Shown here: positions 48,209-60,162 of the stretch, piece by piece
How positions within the stretch are numbered: position 1 is the stretch's first letter
How the letters are laid out: every line of letters starts with the position of its first letter
DNA from: Mauremys mutica
Taxonomy: Eukaryota; Chordata; Testudines; Geoemydidae
Length of the DNA stretch: 64,000 nucleotides
Reading direction: 5' to 3'
Assembly (NCBI RefSeq): GCF_020497125.1
Contig: NC_059082.1
Location: forward strand, 53,776,524-53,840,523
Position numbers and translations under genes: made by a program
The notes under the pieces: generated by a model
Database searches by the model: none
Told to the model about the DNA's origin: nothing
The model's input: only the letters and a program-made list of their open reading frames with translations

Positions 48209-49229
48209 GACTAGACTCTAACAGGATATGGGCTTGTGCTTTCCTGTGGACTCACCTTGTAAACAGGCTGTGGCCCTACTAGATGATGCTGTAGTAACTC
48301 CACTCTGTATATAAGGGTGGGCAGTGGCTTTCTGGAGGAAGACATCCTCAGGGAGGAACCCCGGGAGAAGGCTTTGGGGTGGAAATTAGTGCTGTTTCAT
48401 CATGAGTTGCTTTGGTAGCTCAGCCCCAGGAAGGGGCCCTCTGTAGTGCAGACTGTGGTTTGGGGGAGGGTAGGAAAGCCACATGCTTTATTTTTATTAT
48501 TTGCATTTCTGTAGCACCTAGGAGCCCTATTCATGGGCCAGGACCCCATTGAACTAGGTGCTGTACAAATACAGAACAAAGAAAAGATGTTCTATGCCCC
48601 ATAAAGCTTGCAATCTAAGTTATTGTTAATTACATGCTCTCAGTGGACCCATCAACTTAACCTGAGCTCCAGAATCTAAGATTCCTAGTTTTTTCTGGAC
48701 CCTAGACCTCAGATATGCTATGCCATGGGCAAAAGTCCTGTACAATCCCCATAGTAGTGCTCTGAAAAGCTAATTCTATGCATCACAATAGTACACCGAC
48801 AGCAGCCTGGAAAAATGGTCAAGAACATTGACAAGCTAGGCAAAAATCTACCAGCCTGTTTTTACCATAAACACCAATTGGCACAAGCCTCTTGCCCTAC
48901 AGACAACGCACGCTGCATATCTACATATACGTACATACACACAGATGTAAGCCAGGGTCAAAAGGAGCTCTCTCCTCCCATCTGTAACTGGCAAGATAGA
49001 CTAGAGAGCCCAAGGGGACTGTCTGTGACTCCATGCTAAGACTGTTACAGTGATCTAGGAGTTCACACGTGTTACTGGGTTGGTGAACTCTAATTACAGA
49101 ACACACCACCAGTTTGGGGTGTCTGCTAGGGTTCCCAACTCTCTAATCCCACAAAACCAAAGACCCTAGCCCCACCCCTTCCCCAAGGCCCCGCCCCACC
49201 ATTCTCTACATTCCCCCTCCCTCAGGGGC
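48209..49229. other. Intergenic, with an old repeat at 48501-48620
   Basis: 48501-48620 (ttctgtagcacctagga, gggccaggaccccattgaac, gtgctgtacaaatacag) is the best copy here of an old interspersed repeat also seen at 26125 and 60090. No gene. Confidence 0.5.
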
Positions 49230-49850
49230 TTGCTGTCCCCCACTCTAACTCACTTTCACTGGGCTGGGGCAGCGGCTTGGAGTGCGGGAGGGGGTGCGGG
49301 CTCTAAATGGGGGTGCAGGCTCTGAGGTGGGGCCAGAAATGAGGGGTTCAGGGTGTAGGAGGGGCTCCAGGCAGGGAGTTGGGGTGCGGGAGGGGGTGAG
49401 GGTTCCAGCTGGGGATGAAGGGTTTGGGGTATAGGAGGGGGTTCCAGGCTGGGGGGTGGGGCCAAGGGATTTGGAATGTGGGAGGAGGCTGTGGGTTGAG
49501 GCAGGGGATTGAGGTGCAGGACGGGGTGAGGGCTCTGGGCTGGGGATGTGCACTCGGGTGCAGGAGGGAGCTCTGGGTTTGGGGGGCTCAGGGGTGGGGT
49601 GGGGCTGGGGATGAGGGGTTTGGGATGCAGGCGGTGTCTCTGGGTGTGGGGGGGCTCAAGGTTGGGGCACAGGCTTACTTTGGGGGGCTCCTGATCAGCA
49701 GCACAGCGGGGCTAAGGTGGGCTCCTGCCTGTCCTGGCTCCGTGCTGCACCCCAGAGGCGGCCAGCAGGTCTGGCTCCTGGGGGGGAGGGGGATGTTGGG
49801 GGAGGAAGGCTCCACAGCTCAGATTGCTCAGTATAAGGCCAGAAGGAATG
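49230..49850. repeat. G-rich degenerate tandem repeat, probably hAT-derived
   Basis: Imperfect ggggtg(c/a)gggctc(t)-type units on the + strand with very few Cs, as in the interior of 11546-12300 and 47557-47800. No terminal repeats recognised. The long frames on both strands are composition artefacts. Confidence 0.5.
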
Positions 49851-50039
49851 AAGTCGGGAGGATATCTGGTTCAAAGAATAACTGATGAGATAAGGAGCGG
49901 TTACTAAAAAATAAAAGGCCTCTCACTGACACGGATGATTGCAGATGGTTGTAAAATGAGCCAACATGACCCTTCCTATATGAACCCAGGTGCAATGGAA
50001 AAACTTTTGGTTAGCATGAAGCAGGGGAGGAAGGGCCTT

Positions 50040-50455
50040 GGGGAGGAAGGCGACTGTAAATCTTATCTGGATTAAAACTGGAATGAAGGGTGAACTGTCT
50101 CAAACTGATTTTCAGCTGAAGTCAGTACTTGGTAGTGACATTACTTATTTGTTGAAGGGTATAAAACAATAAACTCTTAAGGGGTTAATTGCTAATACCT
50201 GCCTGACCACATCGGAGCGGACCAATATGGGTCTAAGCACCACTAGGTTATGCCTGTTTGTAAGTATCTTGATCACATACTTATAAATGTTTTGTGACTG
50301 TTTGAGTGTAGAGACAACTTATTGTTAGGCATGTTTAGAGCAATTGTATAAAAGTCCATTTGGCTTTTGGACTCCATAAAGGAATTTAATATTAAGTTAG
50401 TGTCTGGTGGTTTCCCATATTAATAATTTCTAATATTATTAATAATTGCAACAGG
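50040..50455 (+). mobile_element. Possible LTR fragment
   Basis: Contains gggtataaaacaataaact (about 50157) and attgtataaaagtcc (about 50344), followed by an AT-rich end near ttgcaacaggggg. LTR-like layout, but no verified TG start or duplication. Confidence 0.35.
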
Positions 50456-51599
50456 GGGCATCCTATATTAAACTTCACTCACAAAGCAGGGGGTAGTGAT
50501 GCCAAATTCAAATAAAAGTGTTGCCTGATTTAAGGAGCTTAATATTATTGTTTTAGATAATATGGGTTATAGACTCGCCAGTTAGTCTGATCAGAAGATA
50601 ATAATGTTCTTGTCCCAGAATCAGGCTACACAGAGTTTACAGGGACCCTCGGTATGTCTGACAAGGATGCTCACACTGAGACAAATGTAGCCTTAAAGAC
50701 TGTTATTGAGATAAGTGGAATAGTAATCAAACAGTAATCAAATGGTAAAATAATCAGAGTTACAAAGGAAATAATATTGTTTTAGAGATACATGTGATAT
50801 TATATAGTATAAAGCTTTGGATTAATATACTCACACCCTTCCTTGATAACCTGGTGGTAAGAGACAAAATATCAACCTCGCCTCTGACATGCCAAGAAAG
50901 TTCAGGTCCAGGTTCCTCAATTCTTGAATGGGAGGTGTAGTGTTTAGGAGAAGCTAAAAAGCTAAGAGCTATAGATGACTAAAGAAGCTAACAGAGTTTT
51001 ACTTAACTCACTGACTTAAAATTTACAATTAAGACCTAACAGACTAATAGGCTAATAGACAAAATGGTAATAAAGAATGAAGAAGCCTCCGTGACATGGT
51101 GGGTCACCCCTCTTACAGAGCCTGATCCTATGTCCAAACTTAGTTTCCTCACCCACAGAAATGTTGGGGTATACTTACTCCATAGGCTGGTATGTTTGTA
51201 CATACTGATGACATATACATACATATTAATGACCGTAGCTCATTCTCACATCTGTTATTTCTGGCCTAACTGGTTATTTTGGTTCTTTCCAAGTTCTTTG
51301 TGGTGTATCTGGTAAGTTTAAAGAGGTCATGAATTTAGGAAGTCCCCTTATACCAACCTGCTTCAACACATCCTTTATCTATCTATGTTATAGGCCGCAG
51401 CCATATATGGACCTTAGGCTTTAGTTCATCACCGCCTAGCTAGGTGAAAGGTCCCACACATATGTACGCTAACTTTGCCTTAGCTCAATGTACAAGATGT
51501 GGCCTGTAGGTCCCTTGCATTACAGCCAAAAATATTCTAATATAAACCTATAATAACCTATTATAATAAAACAGCTAAACCCATAAGAAAAGAGATATA
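50456..51599. other. Unassigned AT-rich sequence
   Basis: No coding signal or repeat I can name; may be internal sequence of a decayed retroelement beginning at about 50.04 kb. Confidence 0.3.
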
Positions 51600-51601
51600 T
51601 A

Positions 51602-52269
51602 CAGTAACTCCTCACTGAACATCTCACACTCTCTCTCTCCCCCATGCTGTGTCTCCTCCCTCATTTGTATTGCCTTGTAGAGTGAGGCTACATTAACAGC
51701 AGCGTGTTAACCCTTGAGGGCTCAGCCAAGTGCTATTTCATCGTTTAGCACAGTGGGTCTCAAACTTTTTTACTGGTGCCCCCTTTCACATCGCACGCCT
51801 CTGAGTGTGACTCCCCCCCCCAATAAATTAAACACACTTTTTAATATATTTAACACCATTATAAATGCTGGAGGCAAGCAGGGTTTGGGGTGGAGGTTGG
51901 CAGCTTGCGAGCCCCCACGTAATGACCTCGTGACCCCCTGAGGGGTCCCAACCCCCAGTTTGAGAATCTCTGACTTAGCAGTAAGGCATTCCCTGGGAAA
52001 TATCCCACCCTCTTCCACCCTCTGACTCCATCACCTCAACCAAGCTTCCCAATCATCATTGCTGTGTACAGTACTAAACTGTTTGTGTAAAACTTATACT
52101 GTGTATATAATAAAATATAGTCTTGTCTGGTGAAAAAAAATTCCCTGGAACCTAAACCCCCCCCCCCATTTACATTATTCTTAGGGGGAAATTGAATTAG
52201 CTTAACATCATTTTGCTTAAAGTAGCATTTTTCAGGAACATAACTGCAACATTAAGCAAGGTGTTACTG
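51602..52269. mobile_element. Tigger-like (TA-target) element with nested hAT
   Basis: Ends cagtaactcctcactgaac and aacattaagcaaggtgttactg, TA flanks at 51600-01 and 52270-71. It shares the right-hand 110 bp (cccccatttacatta, aacataactgcaac) with 38638-39272. The 222-bp hAT at 51751 is inserted in it. Confidence 0.8.
51751..51972. mobile_element. Non-autonomous hAT element, second copy of the 981-1192 family
   Basis: cagtgggtctcaaacttttt start and gtttgagaatctctg end. Flanks gtttagca and acttagca are an 8-bp duplication with two differences. Body as in 981-1192. Confidence 0.85.
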
Positions 52270-53078
52270 TATAGGCAAGCAAGCTACATCAGAGAGGATG
52301 GGAACAGGTGATCCTATGTGGTGGTGTGGCTGCTATTTAAAGAGTCCTAGATATCTTTTGATCTTTTTTCTCCAGTGTTTAAAGACAGAGTTGATTAGAC
52401 TCAATTTGTAGTCCTTGTTTCTGCTTACCAATCACTGGTGCTGAAATCGGTGATCTAGAGGGATGAAGCTTAAACCAGTGTTGTGATGAAAGGCAATATA
52501 GTGAGGGAAGCAGCATGAGGTCCCCCATTACCCAGAGAAATCAATAAGAGCTGACCTCATGGGCAGTGGGTGAACCATGAGCTCGGGGAAGCTGGCCCTC
52601 GGCCCACCCCTCCGGCCCCCTGGCTCACCTGATGCCCAGAGTGTCCCCCTCCCGCCCCGTGGCTGCCAGCCCCCTCCTCCCAGGCCCGGGTCACCTGAGC
52701 GTCTCCAGCCCCAGAGTGCCGGGTGGGAAGCAGGCGGTCTCCCCCAGCCCCGGAGCACTGAGCAGGCAGGTGGTGCACAGTCTCCCCTCCCCCACAGCCC
52801 TGGAGTGCTGGGTGGCACAGCCCCAGCCTTCCTAAGAAGTCCCAACCACCCTAGCTCCAGACCTAGCCCCAGCCAGCTTCCCAGGACAGAAGCAGCCTGC
52901 ATGGGCTGGGGCCTTATTTTTCAGTCTGAATGTGTCTAGCTTCAACCCAAACCATGCTGCTTGCTGTTTGAATAGTGGCAGGGAGGCAGAACATTACTCC
53001 ATGTGTTCCCATTACACACTGATCGTCAGTGCCTCCAGACTGAGCTGGAAAATGAGAACTAGCCTCTTGCTTCTGGTT
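52270..53078. other. Unassigned, with a GC-rich block at 52560-52910
   Basis: The GC-rich block (cccagagtgccgggtgggaag type text) produces long frames on both strands with Pro/Gly-rich composition and no domain. Not a gene; probably repeat interior. Confidence 0.35.
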
Positions 53079-54783
53079 AGGGTGACCATATTTCCCTATG
53101 CTGAATATGAGACACCTGGTAAAATTACTCATATTCAAGCGAGTTCAACAGCAATCAATCAGAACTATGCAGTACAAACGTTCAAATTAACATCAAGTTG
53201 ACTGAGCTCCTGTTAAAAAGAAATACTGAGTAGTTGGATTCTTTATATTTACCTTCTTATCTTTAAGGCTTTAGGGTTCACACTGGGAGGGGTGACACAT
53301 ACACACTCCTGTACACCTCTCTCACACAGAGGGTGGGTGACCAACCGACCCAACCCTCCCTACCCAGGGCTCTCCACCCTCCATGCCTGGCTGGGCCCCC
53401 AGGACTGACCTGCCTCTCCTGGTACCCAGTGCCATGTCTTCTCAAGGCAACACGTGGGGGAGGGCACTCAGGGTAACATGCCCCCCCTTGCAGATTTCTG
53501 CCAGGGTTCACACCAGAATGTAGCCAGCAGCAGCCTTTTGGCACTTTGCAGGAGGAAAGGGATGGGAGCTACTTCCAGCCACAGGGGAGCAGGAGGTGGG
53601 GAAAGGATAACCTGGCCCATGTCTTTGCAGAGCTCATCTCTCCTTCCTCCCACCCCATGTGGCTGGAAGCTTATCCCTTCATGCCAAAGGCAGCTAGCAC
53701 CTCCAGGCTGCTGCTGGCCACTGACATAACCCAGCCACCTCCTGTCCCCCGGCTACAGTGCAGCCAGGAAGGCATTAAGCCCTCAGGATGCATGGTGAAC
53801 CACAGCCCAGGGAACCTGACTGCAGGGGCTTCAGTGAACCTGGCCAGAGAGGTGGCTCAGCAGGGGTTGAGTGCCTAGGGGACGGGGCAGCCCCGCACTC
53901 CCTGGGGGCAGGACCCCGGGGCGGGGAGGGGGAGGCACGGGTGAAGAGGATGCTAAGCCCCTACCCCAGGGGCTGCTGTGGAGCCTGCAGGTTCAGGTCA
54001 TGAAGAGGCTGGAAATCGCTTCTTTTCCCCACCACTCCACAGCTTAACTGAGGGGCAGAGAGGTTTTTCTGTGCCAGCGCTGTGCGGGGCTCTGGCTTCT
54101 CCTGGCCAGTGCCCCAGGCCAGAGGGTTTGGGATTTTCCTGGGGTGCTGGCCCAGCCAGAGGCAGTGGGAGAAGGAAGGAGCCTGCCGGCCAGAGTGTTG
54201 GTGAGCTGAGCACTCCCACCAGGGGCTGGTTCTCCACATAGCGCTGGGAACGGGATGCTCCCCACAGGAGGGGATATGGAGGAGCAGCAGGGCTGGAGGG
54301 GGGACAAAGGGGCAAAGCACAGAGAGGACAGTGAAAGGTATAGCAGGTAAGGACCAATGGGTGGGCAGCAGAGGTGACACGTAACCGTCTGCCACCTGGC
54401 GCCTGCCTGCACTCACCAGCTACCGCAGCTTGCAGTGCACAGCCAATGCTGGCTGGAAATGGGACGGGGCCCTGCTGGCCGACAGCTGGCATGCAGCAGG
54501 GGCTGCGCTGACGGACCACTGTGGGAGCGGCCAGCCCCACACACTGCATCTTCACCACGCCACCAGCCTTGCATACTCACCCCCATCGTCAGCCACTGGA
54601 CCCTCCCACTCACCGCTGGTGAACGGGTGGCTGCGAGCAGGGATCCGGACAACAGCCAGTACTGATGTGGGGGGGACAGAAAATACAGAACAATTTGACC
54701 GTTTTTAAGAAAAAGTCAGGACACTTGCAGGAGGGCTTAAATACAGGACTGTCCCTTTAAAAATAGGGCATCTGGTCACCCTT
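53079..54783. mobile_element. DNA element of about 1.7 kb with GGGTGACCA ends
   Basis: Starts agggtgaccatatttccct and ends aaaatagggcatctggtcaccct, inverted ends of about 13 bp with further similarity. Flanked by cttctggtt at 53070-53078 and 54784-54792, a 9-bp direct repeat. The core (53280-54650) is GC-rich and has no recognisable transposase. The long frames inside are Pro/Ala-rich and overlap on both strands, as expected from composition. Confidence 0.75.
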
Positions 54784-54792
54784 CTTCTGGTT

Positions 54793-55682
54793 CCTTATAA
54801 ACATCAGGAGAAATAGATTTGCCCTGCCCAACTCCCTGTTTGATGAATTCCTCCTCTGAGTCTCCTTGGCCAGCTGGACACTGAACTGCACTTGGGGAAG
54901 GCAACAGGGTCAGTGCTGCATTCTGGGGTTGTCTGCCATTTGGTGGCATTTACAGGGAAACTAAGGCAGGAATCAGTGTTTGTTCTCAGGCTGAGGTTGG
55001 GTGCCCCAGTTAGTCTATGCAGCCAGAATTTATTTAGTGCCGCTCAGATCAGAGCAACAGCTTGTCCATGAGAGAGGGACATGTAACCTGGCTACAGAAC
55101 AAAGGATGGCTGGTGTCACTGAGTAAACTGAACATCAGGGAGAGTAAAACGGCAAATCCTGGTCTGTATCTAATTCAGGTGTTTGCAACCTTCACCACAG
55201 TGGGCACCACCCCCTAATAAAGAGTTTCTTGTGGGCATTTCCCCCCAGTCACAATTGCCCACCTCCCATGCACAATTGTCTGCCCCTCTCCTTTCCCTCA
55301 TCCCCCTATATTTGCTAGAAAACAGACTGATTTCCTTGTCATTCAAAATCATATATAATCTCCAGGGCAACTAACAAAATTTCTTACAAATCACCTTCAG
55401 TGTTTGTTTATTTTTAGTTTCCTCTAATGGAATATAAGAGCTGACAAAAAGAAGAACCAGCAGCATGTGATCAGCCAACTCTGTGTGGGTGTCCTGCAAG
55501 GACCACAGTTTGTGAACTACTGTTTTAATATGTTTAAAATCAGTGGGGGAAGGGAAAGGATTTTCCCTGGGAGGCTGATGAGGAGCTTGAGAGAGGAAGC
55601 ATTCTTCCAGGGGGCAGAGAACCATGGGGCCAAGGAATTCACCAAGGGCCAAGGATTCCAGAAATATCCAAAACACAAAACA
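54793..55682. other. Unassigned intergenic sequence
   Basis: No gene or named repeat. A short stretch at 55177-55560 (tttgcaaccttcaccac, gaccacagtttgtgaact) resembles hAT ends but cannot be bounded. Confidence 0.3.
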
Positions 55683-56510
55683 TAGTAATAATTGGGGATT
55701 TTAACTACTCAGAAATCTGCTGGAAATGTAATATGGGAAAACACATTTCCAGCAAGTTCTTGGAATCTATTGTGGATAACATTTTGTTCCAGAAAGTGGA
55801 GGGAGTAACCAGGGAGGACAGTCATTTTAGACTTGATTCTGAGAAACAGGGAGAAATTGGTAGCGAATCTGAGAGTGGAAGGCAATTTGAGTTAAAGTGA
55901 CCCTGAAATTATAGATTTCATGATTCTAAGGAAAGGAAGGAGTGAGAGCAGCAGAATAAGGGTGATGGATTTCAAAAAAGCTTCCTTTAGCAAATTAATT
56001 CAAAGAACTGGTAGATAAAGTCCCACGGGGAGGAAATCTAAGGGAAAAAGGAGTACAAGACAGCTAGCTGATTCTCAAGGAGACAACATTAAAGGCACAA
56101 CTGCAAACTATCCTGCTGGGAAGAAAAGACAGGAAGACTATTAAGAGGCCAATATGGTTCCATCAGGAGCACTTTAATGACCTGAAAATCAAAAAGGAAT
56201 CCTACAAAGAATGGAAACCTGGACAAATTGCTAAGGAGATATAGAAAAGAATAGCAAAAGCCTGTAGGAACAAAATCAGAAAGGCTAAGGCACTAAATGA
56301 GTTAACTTAGCAAAGGTCATAAAAAGCAATAAGAAGTTCTTTAAATACATTAGGAGCAAGAGAAAGACAAAGGAATAAGGGAAGTGTAGGTTCCTCTACT
56401 TAAAAGGGAAGGAGGGCTAATAATGGACAAATCAAGAAAGCTGAGGTGTTTAATGCCTAACTTGCTTCAGTCTTCATTAATGGTGACAATCAGGGACAGC
56501 GTGTTGGCTG
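55683..56510 (+). mobile_element. CR1-type LINE, endonuclease-RT linker, decayed
   Basis: The + strand gives [16 protein letters not shown] (APE-type endonuclease, catalytic GDFN box), then [20 protein letters not shown], then in broken frames a Lys-rich linker (WKPGQIAKEIYKRIAKA) and KSRKAEVFNA-like sequence that precedes the RT. Truncated on both sides, with many stops. Confidence 0.65.
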
Positions 56511-56579
56511 GGGCAAGGGAGCACCTGGGAGTGCAGGGTGCCATCCAGGAGCCGCAAACCCAGAGACAATCAGTAGAAC

Positions 56580-57560
56580 GCTCCGGATTTACGGGCTGTA
56601 GGCGGGGCCAGATAAGGGGCGGGGCCTCTGCAAAGAGGTGGGGACTGTTACGTCAGGGCTTTAGTCACGTCAGCCTGGGCTGAATTACATGTAAACTCGC
56701 CGCGGCGCCGCCTGCTCATGAATAATGAATCATAGGGACAGGCCTTTGTCCCGCCTTTTCCAGCAGGCCGAAGCGGCTGCGGCGCTGAGAGGAGCTGCTG
56801 CGGGTGAGTGCGGCGCGGGGGCGGGATTAGCCCAGCGGGGACGCGGGCTCGGGGGGTGCCGCTGTGTCCCCCCAGGGCCCGCTCGGAGCGGCTCTCGGCT
56901 GGGTCGGCGCCGCGGGGTGAGGCTGGTGCCCTGCCCGCCGGTACCGGCCGCGCGGCCCCAGCCTGGGAGTGCGCTGCGGGCGGCGGGGGGTCCCTGGCAG
57001 GCGGGCGGCGCGGGGTCCCTGGCAGGCGGGGGTGCGGGGTCGCGGGCGGCGCGGGGTCCCTGGCAGCTGGGGGTGCGGAGGCGCGGGCTGGCTTGACGCG
57101 GGGAGCAGCGTTCAGACCGCCCCGCCACGGAGCTGTGTCCGCGGGTCTCTCGGGCTCACTGCCCGGAGCCGCATCTGGCTGGGGCGTGATCGAGGGCGGG
57201 CGTCCCTCGGAGCCCGGCTGGGACAGGCTCCGCCGAGCCGTGCCCCGGCAACGGGCGTTCAGCCTGGAGCGCGCGCGGTGACCCGCTGAGCGGCCTGGGT
57301 AACCGCCCCGGCTTGGAACCGCGTCTCCTCAGCCCCGGGGGGTAGGTGGAGACCTGACGGGCGGGACGAGACGTGCCCGTGTGAGCACATCCCGCCAGTC
57401 TGTCCCGGGGTCCCCGGTCACGTGCGTGGGGCCGGACAGCACCGCCTGCGTGGGCTCGAGCGCCCTGTGTCCTCTTGTCACTGGCCAGTGGCTGCTGTCC
57501 CCTTTCTCCCAGGGCTAGGCGCAGCTTTTCCTGCGCGCTCCTTAATGGAAACAGCGGTGC
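56580..57560 (+). promoter_or_regulatory. CpG island promoter of an unidentified + strand gene
   Basis: Dense CpG over about 1 kb. GC boxes (aggcggggcc, ggggcggggcc) lie at about 56599-56624 and two CRE-like sites (ttacgtca at about 56648, tcacgtca at about 56664). An exon-like segment ends at a strong donor (gcgg|gtgagtgc) after 56803. An in-frame run from ATG 56725 to the donor could encode MNHRDRPLSRLFQQAEAAAA and onward, but an upstream ATG with a short uORF precedes it, so coding is uncertain. The remaining window to 64 kb would be intron 1. Product unknown. Confidence 0.6.
56965..57085. repeat. GC-rich minisatellite in the CpG island
   Basis: About four imperfect copies of a unit around gcggggtccctggcaggcgg, just inside the putative first intron. 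Copy 4 has ctgg in place of gcgg. Confidence 0.75.
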
Positions 57561-58520
57561 CATTTCTGGGAGTCTGAGGAAACGCTTCTCTTGCACTCAT
57601 CTTTTTGGGGTGCTTCAGTGTCCATCTCCTGCCACACTGGTTGTCCAGTTGTTGGTCTCTGGGAGTGGACCATTTTTCTCTTCCTCCTTTGGTTTTTGGT
57701 CACTGACTCCCTGGGTCGCTAGCACTGCCCTTCTCCTTATCATTATTGCTTAAATCATTCCCATAAAACACACAATAGGGCGTATGCATAATCTGAGATT
57801 ATAAACAGAAAAGATTTAATTTTACTTTAGTCCCAGACTTTGTCACACATCTCACTGTTACATGTCTGGATCTGGGTGCAAGAGGAGCTGATATATTGCT
57901 GCTGCTGTGTGCAATAAAGTTTTGATGCCATTCAGTTTCCTGGGAACTAAAGGATTGTCAAAGGTGAAGGAGGGGGAGGTGGAGGAATCTGACTTTGACT
58001 TCAGTAAAATGAAATGTCTGTTGTGTACATTTCTATGTACACATCACATCTTAACTTAAAAGTCCCCAACACTGATCACTACGTTTACATGGGACCTCAC
58101 AATTTAGCACTGAGTTAAATGGTTTTTATTGAATATTAAGTTTGTGTTTCTAGGTGACATACAGGTTTTGGACTACAAAACTGACAAGTTTGGGGAGGAT
58201 GTTCATGGAAATTTAAAAAAAAATGTAAATATGGAAAATACCAAGTCCTTGTACTGTCATTTCTCTTCATGTCCATGGAGGTGAAGGAAGGTGATACTGT
58301 TTTGCTCTCTTCCAGCTGAGCGCATTACAGCTTTGAAAGCAGGGCTGCATGTTTGTGGCTTTTCTCTTCCCAAACCTTCATTGGCACATTTGTCCTGAGG
58401 TTCATGTCTGTTTTATAAAGTCAGGCTAAAATCTCTTCATGGTAACAGGAGAGCATTGCTTGCTCCGAATGAGCAAACATTTGACAAGTATCATGTATGG
58501 AAGAGAGGGTGCACTTTTAT
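57561..58520 (+). other. Putative intron downstream of the CpG island
   Basis: No coding exon with both splice sites seen; AT-rich, no named repeat. Confidence 0.35.
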
Positions 58521-59665
58521 AGAAGCATAGAATTGTAGGACTGGAAGGGACCTCAAGAGGTCATCTAGTCCTGTCCCCTGCATTCATGGGCAGTACTAAG
58601 TATTGTCTATTCTAGACCATCCCTGACAGGTGTTTGTCTAACCTGCTCTTAAAAATCTCCAACAAGGGAGATTTCACAACCTCCCTAGGTAATTTAATCT
58701 AGTGCTTACCCACCCCAATAACAAGTTTTTCCTAATGTCCAACCTAAACTGCCCTTGCTGCAGTTTAAGCCCAAGGCTTCTTGTCCTATCCTCAGAGGTT
58801 GAGAACAATACTTCTTGTAGCAACCTTTTATGTACTTGAAAACTGTGATCATGTTCCTCCATAGTCTTCTCTTCTCCAGACTAAACAAACCCAATTTTTT
58901 TTCAATCTCCCCTCATAGGTCATTGTAGCAGGGCCCCCTTGACTTCTGCCACTGCTAGGTTTACAAAGTCACACTGAGACCCTTGGTTTAGTAGCCACTG
59001 ATGCACTTTGTTTTCAGGCTTGTTCCCACCACCGTTTCACCATGTGCAAGTAACCCTTCACCATCTGCAGGAGGGAGTGCTACCTCCTACCTTCCATTCT
59101 CTGCCTTTCCTTTTTTCCTGCTCTCCCCTAGCTTCCCTCCCTGAAGGCTTTTATGCAGCCCCAGGCTAATTAGGTAGCAGCTGTCTGTCTCTCTAATTAG
59201 GGCCAGGTTATCTCCAGCCTGCTCTAATTTGTTCCCTTAACAAGGAACGGGCGTGACAGAGGGCTGGATCTGCAACCCTTTGCCCAGCATCCTGTCACAG
59301 TCATGTTTTCTAGACCTTCAATCATATTTTGTTGCTCTTCTCTTCTTTCTCCAATTTGTTCACATCTTTCTTGATATGTGGTGCCTGGAACTGGACACAG
59401 TGCTCCAGTTGAGGCCTAATCAGCACACAGAGTGTAAGAATTACTTTGCGTGTCTTGCTTACAACACTCCTGCTAATACATCCCAGAATGTTTGCTTTTT
59501 TTTTTGTTTTGCGCAACAGTGTTACACTGTTCACTCATATTTAGCTTGTGGTCCACTATGATCCCCACATCCCTTTCTGCAGTACTCCTTCCTGGGTAGT
59601 TGTTTCCCATTTTGTATGTATACAATTGATTGTTCCTTCCTAAGTGGAGTACTTCATCACTGTGG
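58521..59665 (-). mobile_element. CR1 LINE 3' end, split by a solo LTR
   Basis: The complement of the CR1 3' UTR (gcatagaattgtaggactgg, tcaagaggtcatctagtcc) and RT tail (on the minus strand [20 protein letters not shown]; after the gap NILGCISRSVVSKTRK, LIRPQLEHCVQF). Continuous with 32321-33055 in layout once 58924-59299 is discounted. Confidence 0.88.
58924..59299. mobile_element. Solo LTR, 376 bp, perfect 5-bp target duplication
   Basis: Begins tgtagcagggcccccttg and ends catcctgtcaca (TG...CA), flanked by gtcat at 58919-58923 and 59300-59304, inside a CR1 copy whose uninterrupted form is seen at 32.7 kb. No coding. Confidence 0.88.
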
Positions 59666-60089
59666 TGAGTGGGTCAGGAGTATGGGTGAAGCACTGCCTG
59701 CTGCCAGAAGTAACCAGCAGCCAGTGTCCTCCCTGTGACAGAGCCGTATCCTCCCCACATGGAGTCATGGAGTGGCATGACTCCAGTGGATTTCAGCTGT
59801 GACTTTAGCATTGCCTTGTGTGCACTGAAGGCTCTATTTTCTGTCTAGGGTGGCTAAGTGCTTCTGTAACTTCAGATTTGTCTCTTAGCAAAGTTTGGAT
59901 GTCCCTGTTCTATGTAAGAGGCCCATTAACATTTTGTCAGGTCTCCTTATTTCAGACCTGGAGCTGACTGCAGCCGCCCTCATTTTTTAATCTGAAGGCC
60001 CAATCTGGATGGTATATTAAAGACATGGATAGGATTAGTGATGTTGCATCAAAATGGCTTGAATGTTCCTCTACATGGAGTTGTGATGG
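59666..60089. other. Unassigned intronic or intergenic sequence
   Basis: No gene, no named repeat. Confidence 0.3.
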
Positions 60090-60162
60090 ACTCCATTATT
60101 TATAATTTGTATTACCACAACATCTAAGAGCCATAGTCATGGACCAGAACCCCATTGTGATA

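Noticed and set aside
52528..54708. Several frames of 90-186 codons on both strands
   Set aside because: All lie in GC-rich repeat cores, overlap each other on both strands and have no family features or splice context.
56725..57289. Coding genes of 102-157 codons across the CpG island
   Set aside because: They run through a strong splice donor at 56804 and a minisatellite; only the short part before the donor could be real, and an upstream ATG argues against it.
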